Origin: DASPKW01 sp038244055
GTDB lineage: Bacteria > Planctomycetota > Phycisphaerae > Tepidisphaerales > Tepidisphaeraceae
Length of the DNA stretch: 14,874 nucleotides
Assembly: GCA_038244055.1 (NCBI GenBank)
Contig: JBBRTW010000141.1
Location: forward strand, 1 to 14,874
Direction: 5' to 3'
In this document: positions 7,808-12,961 of the stretch, in pieces
Numbering within the stretch: the stretch's first letter is position 1
Layout: the number at the start of each line of letters is the position of its first letter
Program-made: the position numbers and the translations under genes
The notes under the pieces: model-generated
Told to the model about the DNA's origin: nothing
Seen by the model: only the letters and a program-made list of their open reading frames with translations
Databases searched by the model: none

Positions 7808-7872
7808 AGGGTGAGGAGCCAGGGCGAGGTGGGTTCCCTGATTGAGGGTTCTGGTGACCGGCTCCGGACCCT
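7808..7872 (-). repeat. Dispersed intergenic repeat, copy C (inverted orientation)
   Basis: AGGGTGAGGAGCCAG at 7808-7822 and CCGGCTCCGGACCCT at 7858-7872 match the two arms of copy B at 13/15 and 14/15. The arm starts are 50 bp apart with a 35-nt loop, exactly as in copy B. Read on the - strand, the better-conserved arm is followed by TCACCAGAAC, against CCACCAAGAAC in copy B, so the copy sits inverted. The arms pair at 12 of 15 positions. Confidence 0.7.
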
Positions 7873-7904
7873 GGGGAGTTCTGACCTGGAACGCCCGCCG
7901 CCAT

Positions 7905-7950
7905 CCGGGACGGCGCGATGGTTGCTTGCGCAACCATCGCTCTGTCCCGG
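7905..7950. repeat. Two-part hairpin, possible bidirectional transcription barrier
   Basis: CCGGGAC (7905-7911) pairs with GTCCCGG (7944-7950). Inside, after a 3 x 3 internal loop, GCGATGGTTGC (7915-7925) pairs perfectly with GCAACCATCGC (7930-7940) around the loop TTGC. In total 18 bp pair. There is no T-run on either side, so it is not a classical rho-independent terminator. It lies between convergent genes. Confidence 0.75.
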
Positions 7951-7985
7951 CTTGTCGGATCATTGGCGGATGAATGACGCCGAAT

Positions 7986-8031
7986 CATTGTCGCGCGAAC
8001 GCGGTCAGGGCATTGCCGCGCGAACGCGGTC
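7986..8031. repeat. Tandem duplication, 25-bp period
   Basis: CATTG(T/C)CGCGCGAACGCGGTC occurs at 7986-8006 and 8011-8031, with 20 of 21 bases identical and a 4-bp spacer. It ends 3 bp from the stop codon of the RIC gene (3' side). The CGCG-rich units can form small hairpins. Confidence 0.8.
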
Positions 8032-8034
8032 GGC

Positions 8035-8763
8035 TCAGCGCCGGCCGGCAGCGGCTTCCATCTCGATCGCCCTGGGGAAGAGGATGTTGTTCTCCTTATG
8101 GACGTGCAGGTGCAGGTCGCGGCGGAGGTGGGCCAGCCCATCCAGCGTGGCGCGGTAGGTGTTGCAGGCGTGCGGGGGCGGGGTGAAATCATCGGTCAGC
8201 TCGGCCATTTCCTCGATGGCCCGGCCGGCATCATCGTGCTCGGCGAACATCATGCGAATGGGGTTGGCGATCGAGCCGCAGTGGGAGCGCGCGGCCTGGG
8301 CGTTTCCGGCTTCCATGGCGCGGCAGAGGGGGAACAGGATGACCTCCTCCTTCATCATGTGCTGTTCGAGCTCGGTGCGGAACTCGGCATAGACCACCGC
8401 GAGGCGGGCCAGGCGCGGATCGCTCGGCCCGTGGCGGGTGGCGACTTTAGCCACCCATTCGCCCAGGCGCGGGAACTCGCTCTTGAGATAAGCGTGGTGG
8501 GAATTCTGAATATGGTCGGCCAGCTCGGTCAGGGTCGCCGAGGCCCAGCTTCGCTCGAGATCGGCTCCGCCGGAATCGCGCTCGTCGGCGGCGGCAAGTT
8601 CCTGTTCGACCTTGGCCAGGTCGAGGCCCTTTTCGGCGCAGACCGCGCTGAGGGGGCGGCGGCCGCCGCAGCAAAAATCGATACCGAGGCTCTCGAACAC
8701 GCCGGCCCGGCTCGGACGCTCGACAACCAGCTCGCCCACGGTCTTTTCCAGTAAATCCAGCAT
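8035..8763 (-). CDS. ric: RIC/ScdA/YtfE-type di-iron protein, repair of iron-sulfur clusters
   Basis: 242 aa, matching full-length ScdA/YtfE. The family restores Fe-S centres damaged by nitric oxide or peroxide and binds a non-haem di-iron site. The N-terminal ScdA domain has GIDFCCGG (C31, C32). The hemerythrin-like four-helix part has candidate ligands H84 (LADHI), H89/H90, H135 and E139/E140 (EQHMMKEE), H176 (FAEHDDAG), and H220 with E224 (LHVHKENN). The start is ATG 8763, preceded by GAGAGG (8775-8780, read on -). A 47-residue longer reading exists, but it runs through the AT-rich promoter region and lacks family similarity, so it was rejected. It is divergent from the FMN-binding protein gene at 8925. 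Confidence 0.93.
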   Translation of the reverse strand: MLDLLEKTVGELVVERPSRAGVFESLGIDFCCGGRRPLSAVCAEKGLDLAKVEQELAAADERDSGGADLERSWASATLTELADHIQNSHHAYLKSEFPRLGEWVAKVATRHGPSDPRLARLAVVYAEFRTELEQHMMKEEVILFPLCRAMEAGNAQAARSHCGSIANPIRMMFAEHDDAGRAIEEMAELTDDFTPPPHACNTYRATLDGLAHLRRDLHLHVHKENNILFPRAIEMEAAAGRR

Positions 8764-8814
8764 GATGTAGCCATCCTCTCGAAAGAAAAAGGTGCAAGTG
8801 AACTCAGAAACCCA

Positions 8815-8843
8815 TTGCCAAATGAATATACACACGGTATATC
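8815..8843 (+). promoter_or_regulatory. Possible sigma70-like promoter of the FMN-binding protein gene
   Basis: TTGCCA (8815-8820), a 17-bp spacer and TATATC (8838-8843) fit the consensus at 5/6 and 4/6. Transcription would begin near 8850, inside the palindromes at 8845-8872. This promoter overlaps the divergent RIC promoter almost completely, so one bound regulator could control both. Confidence 0.4.
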
Positions 8844-8853
8844 TGGATATCAA
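8825..8853 (-). promoter_or_regulatory. Sigma70-like promoter of the RIC gene
   Basis: Read on the - strand: TTGATA (8853-8848), a 17-bp spacer, then TATATT (8830-8825). Each box matches the consensus at 5 of 6 bases with ideal spacing. Transcription would begin near 8818, giving a leader of about 55 nt before ATG 8763. The -35 box lies inside the palindrome at 8845-8858. Confidence 0.6.
8826..8842. promoter_or_regulatory. Inverted repeat ATATAC-N5-GTATAT in the divergent promoter
   Basis: Perfect 6-bp arms (8826-8831 and 8837-8842) with a 5-nt spacer. The repeat covers most of the -10 box of the - promoter and most of the -10 box of the + promoter. It could be a separate operator or simply a result of AT-rich promoter sequence. 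Confidence 0.4.
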
Positions 8854-8872
8854 TATCCAAATATCAATATTT
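8845..8872. promoter_or_regulatory. Tandem palindromic operator in the RIC / FMN-protein divergent region
   Basis: Two 14-bp palindromes lie directly side by side: GGATATCAATATCC (8845-8858) and AAATATCAATATTT (8859-8872). Each has 6-bp arms around the same central CA. They share the core ATATCAATAT, repeated with a 14-bp period. The first covers the -35 box of the RIC promoter. In many bacteria genes for RIC proteins are controlled by NO- or Fe-S-sensing regulators (NsrR/Rrf2 or FNR/DNR types). The motif does not match the known NsrR or FNR consensus closely, so the regulator is not assigned. Confidence 0.6.
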
Positions 8873-8924
8873 CTATCGGCCGCCCGGACAGGCCGCCTGA
8901 ACAACCCCTGAAAGGACTTCCAAA

Positions 8925-9359
8925 ATGATCGACATGACCCCTCCCCAGATCGACCACTTCCTGAACACCACGCAGATCGGCCGGCTATGCCTCGCGGACA
9001 GCGATGGCCGGCCCTACGCGGTGCCGTTTCCGTTCTGCTGGTCCGAGAACGCGCTTTACCTGCGGCTTGCGCCCACGGGCCGAAAGGGGGAGATTCTGTC
9101 GCGCAACGACCGGGTCTGCTTCGAGGTGGACCGCTTCACGGCGACACTGGATGATTATGCATCGGTTCTGATCGAGGGCCGGCTGGTGGAGGTTTCAGAT
9201 CCCGACGAAAAACAGCGGGTGCGCGACCTGAACACGGAGAAATACCTCCGGCTCCGCAATGGCCATCGGCCAGGGCATGGGCGGGTCACGCCGCTGGATC
9301 AATTGCCGCTGCGGAAGATTGTGGTTGAGCGCTTGAGCGGGAAGGTGAAGGCGGATTAA
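8925..9359 (+). CDS. Pyridoxamine 5'-phosphate oxidase-like FMN-binding split-barrel protein
   Basis: 144 aa, typical of the small Pyridox_ox_2/NimA-like group of flavin split-barrel proteins. Visible are the N-terminal helix (MTPPQIDHFL), GRLCLADSDGRPYAVPFPF with the first two strands, LYLRLAPTGRKGEIL and VCFEVDR. These match the usual order of this fold, which binds FMN or F420/haem as a dimer. The substrate is unknown. The start is supported by AAGGA at 8912-8916, 8 nt before the ATG. It is divergent from RIC with overlapping promoters, so a role in nitrosative, oxidative or redox stress is inferred from context only. True PdxH enzymes are longer, so vitamin B6 oxidation is unlikely. Confidence 0.85.
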   Translation: MIDMTPPQIDHFLNTTQIGRLCLADSDGRPYAVPFPFCWSENALYLRLAPTGRKGEILSRNDRVCFEVDRFTATLDDYASVLIEGRLVEVSDPDEKQRVRDLNTEKYLRLRNGHRPGHGRVTPLDQLPLRKIVVERLSGKVKAD

Positions 9360-9434
9360 ATCCAACACGATTCACCGCTCGGCCCTCACCATCGCCCAAC
9401 TCGCCCTCTTCTGCATGCAGGAGAGAGGACCGGA

Positions 9435-10082
9435 ATGGACATTTCATCCGTGACGATCAACAATCATCGCATGGCTGATGATACTCCTGAGACTCCTCTG
9501 GCCGGCCGCGAGATCATTGTCGCGGTTTGCGGCGGGATTGCCTGCTACAAGGTCGCGGATGTGGTTTCGAAACTGGTGCAGGCGGGGGCGGGCGTGACCG
9601 TGTGCATGACGGCCGAGGCGCAGAAGTTCGTGACGCCGTTGACGTTCCAGGCGCTGTCGGGGCGGCCGGTGCGGACCTCGACTTTCGATCTCCCCGATTC
9701 ATCGGACCCGCAGCACATCGGGCTGACCGAGAAGGCGCAGTTGATGCTGGTCGCGCCGGCCACGAGCAACATCATCGCGAAGGTGGCGCACGGGATTTGC
9801 GATGATCTGGTCGCCCTGATGGTCTGCGCCTCGGCCTGCCCGGTGGTCTTCGCGCCGGCCATGAACACGCGGATGTGGGAGAATCCGATCGCGCAGGAAA
9901 ATATCGCGAAGCTGACGAAACTCGGTTACCGCTTCATCGGCCCGGAAGCGGGATGGCTGGCCTGCCGGAATGTCGGAGCGGGGCGGCTGAGCGAGGCGGG
10001 GAAGATTGTGGAGGAGGTCTCAAAGATGTTAACACTCGACGCATCAGCACCCGGGATTTCTCGGGACAATGTCAAGGCTTGA
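9435..10082 (+). CDS. coaC: Phosphopantothenoylcysteine decarboxylase (stand-alone CoaC)
   Basis: 215 aa flavoprotein of the HFCD family. It decarboxylates 4'-phosphopantothenoylcysteine to 4'-phosphopantetheine in coenzyme A synthesis. Visible are CGGIACYK (FMN binding, about 32-39), H94 in DPQHIGL (catalytic His), LVAPATSNIIAKVAHGICDDL, the PAMNTRMW substrate motif with N144, and GWLACRNVGAGRL with C177, the conserved acid Cys. It ends after this domain, so the CoaB synthetase half of the usual CoaBC fusion is absent and must be encoded elsewhere. The start ATG 9435 follows AGAGAGGA (9422-9429); ATG 9471 is a weaker alternative. The usual ACGD sequence after the Cys reads ACRN here. EpiD/MrsD-type peptide decarboxylases share the fold but are less likely without a lantibiotic gene nearby. 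Confidence 0.88.
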   Translation: MDISSVTINNHRMADDTPETPLAGREIIVAVCGGIACYKVADVVSKLVQAGAGVTVCMTAEAQKFVTPLTFQALSGRPVRTSTFDLPDSSDPQHIGLTEKAQLMLVAPATSNIIAKVAHGICDDLVALMVCASACPVVFAPAMNTRMWENPIAQENIAKLTKLGYRFIGPEAGWLACRNVGAGRLSEAGKIVEEVSKMLTLDASAPGISRDNVKA

Positions 10083-10101
10083 TGCGACCAGCATCGATTG
10101 C

Positions 10102-10264
10102 TCAATCAGTTTCGAGCATGAGTTGAATCGCCTGCCGAAGGCTTTCCCAGGCATTCCTCCCGAGTCTCGCCCTGCCCATTGGCCCCAGGCACCTCAAGGC
10201 ATGTCGCCCAGAATCCGCCTTCATCAGGCTCCCCGCGATGAACGATGGCCGTGAATTGTCGCAT
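10102..10264 (-). pseudogene. Frameshifted HicB-family antitoxin remnant
   Basis: On the - strand from ATG 10264 the frame reads MRQFTAIVHRGEPDEGG, then FWATCLEVPGANGQGETREE: the N-terminal strands of the HicB fold, including the EVPGANGQGETREEC signature. After C38-L39 the frame is lost and stops at 10106. Skipping one G at 10147 restores the family continuation ESLRQAIQLMLETD, ending in a stop at 10102. So a single-base insertion breaks the gene, or it is a sequencing error. Even when repaired it would be only 53 aa and lack the usual C-terminal EDRRE-type region. No HicA toxin gene lies on either side, and no clear ribosome binding site is seen. HicB proteins normally neutralise HicA mRNA interferases; this copy is probably dead. 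Confidence 0.75.
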
Positions 10265-10312
10265 AGGATTAATGTATACCCGCGATGCTTTGGAAGGGAG
10301 TGGAAAGTATTT

Positions 10313-11395
10313 TCATTCGACGACCCACTTTTTGTACTCCGCCGTCATCCGCATCTCGTACTTCTCCTGCCCGCGGGTGACGATCAACACGGCCAGTTTC
10401 AGTTTTGTCGCCAGGGCCCAACCCTCTTCCGGGCCCAGCACCATCAGCGCTGTCGCCATCGCATCGGCATACGCGCCGGAGGAATGAATCACGCTCACCA
10501 GCGCCGGCCCGCGCGCGGCGGGGATGGGCCGGCCGGTGCGGGGGTCGATCTCGTGGCAGTAGCGCTGGCCGGCGATCTCGAAGAAATTGCGGTAATCGCC
10601 GCTGGTGGAGGCCGAGACATCATTCAGTTCGAGGGTCAACAGAATCCGCCGGACATCGGCGGCCGGGGTTTCGATGCCGATGCGCCAGCCGCGCCCGGCC
10701 GTTGAATGCCCGCGCGCCCTCATCTCGCCGCCGACGGCGAGCAGGTAATCCATCGCGCCGGCCGATTCCAGGATCTGCCCCGCCGCATCCGCGCCGTAGC
10801 CTTTGGCGATCGCGCCCAGATCCACCATCACATCCGGGCAGATTTTGCGGAGCGCGGGGGGATCGAGGCGGGCATCGAGGCGATGGTAGTTCACACGCTC
10901 GCGCGCCGCTTCGATCTCAGCATCGGCCGGGAGTTTGCCAAGCCGTCCTCCGCTCTTCGCCGGCCCGAATCCCCAGAGATTGACCAGCGGGCCAACCGTC
11001 ACATCGAACGCGCCGGCCGATTCATCGCTCACCTGCCGCGCCAGGGCGACCACCCGCGCCAGGTCGGCGGGCACTGGTTGCCAATCTTTGGAGGGCGATG
11101 AATTGAAGCGCGATAAATTCGAATCCGCCTTGTAGATCGACATCTGCCCATCGATTTCCGACAGGCGCGCCGCCACGCGATTTCGAAGATCGTCGGCCGA
11201 CACATTCGCCGGCAGTTTCGGCAATTTCACCGACCACGTTCCGCCCATGGCATCGCCGGTGAATTCGATCAACTGCGCCGGGGCATCGGGCTTCTTCGCC
11301 GGCTCCGCTGTTTCTTTCCGGCACGCCAGCGAAAGCAATATCGCCATCACCCCCCCAGCAAGACAGAGCAGCCGATTTTGCACATGAGCACTCAT
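10313..11395 (-). CDS. apbE: ApbE, FAD:protein FMN transferase (lipoprotein)
   Basis: 360 aa from ATG 11395; a longer TTG start at 11425 is less likely. It has a lipoprotein signal with lipobox LSLAC (lipid Cys25), so it acts outside the cytoplasmic membrane. The enzyme attaches FMN from FAD to a Thr of target proteins with Mg2+. Visible motifs are FTGDAMGGTWSV (about 45-56), VDLGAIAKGYGAD (191-203), AVGGEMRARG, STSGDYRNFF, HEIDPRTGRP (281-290) and AYADAMATALMVLG (309-321), the last carrying D311 and T315 as probable metal ligands. The obvious target is the flavinylation motif of the NosR-like protein encoded just upstream on the same strand, 113 bp away, probably in the same operon. Full family length with no missing motif. 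Confidence 0.93.
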   Translation of the reverse strand: MSAHVQNRLLCLAGGVMAILLSLACRKETAEPAKKPDAPAQLIEFTGDAMGGTWSVKLPKLPANVSADDLRNRVAARLSEIDGQMSIYKADSNLSRFNSSPSKDWQPVPADLARVVALARQVSDESAGAFDVTVGPLVNLWGFGPAKSGGRLGKLPADAEIEAARERVNYHRLDARLDPPALRKICPDVMVDLGAIAKGYGADAAGQILESAGAMDYLLAVGGEMRARGHSTAGRGWRIGIETPAADVRRILLTLELNDVSASTSGDYRNFFEIAGQRYCHEIDPRTGRPIPAARGPALVSVIHSSGAYADAMATALMVLGPEEGWALATKLKLAVLIVTRGQEKYEMRMTAEYKKWVVE

Positions 11396-11473
11396 TAAGA
11401 CCCAACAATATACCGACCCGCTCAATCACACCCGCCGCCGACCACATTCGAAAGAAAACTCGTCCGCTGTTCC

Positions 11474-11500
11474 ATTCTTCTTCGTGTCTTCGTGGTTCAA
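11474..11500 (-). repeat. Short 8-bp-period intergenic repeat (ACCACGAAGACACGAAG type)
   Basis: Read on the - strand it is TTGAACCACGAAGACACGAAGAAGAATGG-like, with two 8-bp units of the CACGAAGA kind (11480-11495 on +: CTTCGTGT, CTTCGTGG). Sequences of this kind are scattered between genes in many bacterial genomes; this is general knowledge, not checked here. It lies between the NosR-like gene and apbE, 9 bp past the NosR-like stop codon. Confidence 0.6.
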
Positions 11501-11508
11501 TTTGTAGT

Positions 11509-12945
11509 TCACCACAATCCCGGCTTCCCCGCCAGAATCCATGCCGTCACATCGGCATGCGCAAGGTAAATTCCATACGCCAGAAGCAGCAGTAGCGCCG
11601 CGCCGATATCGCGACGGCCGAAATGATCGGCCTTTCCGTGCGCGCGCATGAAGTTCAGTACCAGGCCGGTCGGGCAGCCGTACTTGCAGTAGGCCATGGG
11701 CACGAAGATCGATGCGGCCAGGCCGATGATGGCGACGGCGATCGTCGCGATGCCGGCCGCCTTGATCAGGTACGCATCGAAGGGCTCGATCCCGGCCAGT
11801 TCCAGCGGCAGTTTCCAGATCGTCACCGCCAGCACCAGCGCGATCAGGCCGGGCGGCAGCCATTTCAATCCCGCCTCCAGCCCATGATGGAGTTTTAGTT
11901 TCTTCTTCTTGATTCGCCCGAGAAGCTCCTGGGCCGCGCCATGAGGGCAAATCTGCGAGCAGTAAAGAGCCCGGCGCGTGCTCCAGGGGATCGCCAGCGC
12001 CGCGGCCGCCAGAAGGGTCAATCCCGGCGCGACCTGCCAGGGGACACCGTTGGCCGCCCAGCCCGCGCCCATCGACTGGGCCAGCAACTGGCCGTTGTAG
12101 AAGCCGACGTAGCCAATGAGGACGATCTGAAACGCCCGCCGTGCCCAGGTGATGCTGCGCAGGTGCGTGAACGAGAAGACCCCCGCGGCCGCGATCACGG
12201 CGAGCAGTCCCCAGTCATCGGCCCTGATCCGCATCGACGATAAATCGGATCGAACCTCTTCGGGCATCCCGATCCAGCGCATCCAAGCCAAGCTATGCGC
12301 CGCCGCCGCCGGACGGGTCGCGGGCAGCGATTTCTTGAAGCGATATTGAATCGCGTTGGCGATCGACAGGCTGGTCAGGGATGCGCCCGATACGCCTTCG
12401 ATCCCGGCCGTTTTGGGGTCCATCCCCGCGACTTCCTCCCACGTTTTCTCGTTCCACGTCTTCATGAAATACTCGTCGGTGGCGACGTTGCGGACGTGCT
12501 CCTTGGTATCGGTGCTGCTGCGAATGCGCAGGCCGGCGACTTTCATGTTGTTATCCAGCACGATGAGCGTATCGGTCGGCCCGGAGTAGCCACGCACGGA
12601 ATCGGAAATGGGCGAAGTCTTGAGGACGTAGCCGGCTCGATTCCCCTCCTTATCGAGCACGAAGAGCCCCTGCTTCTCGGATGGATCGACTTCCAGTTTG
12701 GCGGCCGCCGGCAGGAGCGGGCGGACTTCATCGACGATGATCGGCGACTCCCCCTGCACCTTCACCCACGCGGCGTGATAGTGAATCAGCCAGACAATCG
12801 CGACGATGATGCCCAGGCGATAGAGGCGCAGGAGGATCGAGCGGATGTGGGGCCAGGCCCGGAATGGCTTGGACCCGCGGTCATGGGGCAAATTCCCCGC
12901 CACCGGCAGCGAAACTGTCGATCCTTTTCGCGGTCGCTCTTCCAT
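11509..12945 (-). CDS. NosR-like membrane electron-transfer protein: FMN-binding domain plus 4Fe-4S-type membrane domain
   Basis: 478 aa. One N-terminal membrane helix (about 38-55) is followed by an extracytoplasmic FMN-binding domain (about 65-205). This ends in VSGASLTS, matching the ApbE flavinylation motif with T191 as the probable FMN-carrying residue. A NosR/NapH-like membrane part follows, with helices near 245-260, 270-290, 303-320, 362-378, 393-415 and 447-465. It carries two CxxxCP motifs, CSQICPHG (C329, C333) and CKYGCPTG (C420, C424), beside the membrane. The C-terminal 2x[4Fe-4S] ferredoxin domain of true NosR is absent, so this is a short form. ATG 12945 follows GAGG 4 nt upstream and lies 16 bp after the FAD oxidoreductase stop; apbE follows. 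It probably moves electrons across or along the membrane. No nos genes are visible, so a role in nitrous oxide reduction is not supported. Confidence 0.85.
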   Translation of the reverse strand: MEERPRKGSTVSLPVAGNLPHDRGSKPFRAWPHIRSILLRLYRLGIIVAIVWLIHYHAAWVKVQGESPIIVDEVRPLLPAAAKLEVDPSEKQGLFVLDKEGNRAGYVLKTSPISDSVRGYSGPTDTLIVLDNNMKVAGLRIRSSTDTKEHVRNVATDEYFMKTWNEKTWEEVAGMDPKTAGIEGVSGASLTSLSIANAIQYRFKKSLPATRPAAAAHSLAWMRWIGMPEEVRSDLSSMRIRADDWGLLAVIAAAGVFSFTHLRSITWARRAFQIVLIGYVGFYNGQLLAQSMGAGWAANGVPWQVAPGLTLLAAAALAIPWSTRRALYCSQICPHGAAQELLGRIKKKKLKLHHGLEAGLKWLPPGLIALVLAVTIWKLPLELAGIEPFDAYLIKAAGIATIAVAIIGLAASIFVPMAYCKYGCPTGLVLNFMRAHGKADHFGRRDIGAALLLLLAYGIYLAHADVTAWILAGKPGLW

Positions 12946-12961
12946 TCAACCTCATCATAGC

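Larger units (their letters stand above)
7684..8034. other. 351-bp non-coding space between convergent genes, rich in repeats and hairpins
   Basis: No credible gene was found here on either strand. It holds an 8-bp quasi-repeat (ACATAAAG, ACATAACG at 7697-7712), repeat copy C (7808-7872), a two-part hairpin (7905-7950) and a 25-bp-period tandem duplication (7986-8031). The glycoside hydrolase and the RIC gene converge on it, so the hairpins may help separate their transcripts. Confidence 0.7.

Noticed and set aside
7684..8034. CRISPR array or tRNA in the repeat-rich space
   Set aside because: Repeats are few, of different kinds and without regular spacers; no cloverleaf could be drawn.
7721..8158. 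145-codon + strand frame running from the intergenic space into the RIC gene
   Set aside because: It crosses the repeats and then reads antisense to RIC; no motif, and no ribosome binding site noticed.
8764..8904. 47-residue N-terminal extension of the RIC protein
   Set aside because: It would be coded by the AT-rich promoter and operator region and has no family similarity; ATG 8763 with its own ribosome binding site matches the normal ScdA start.
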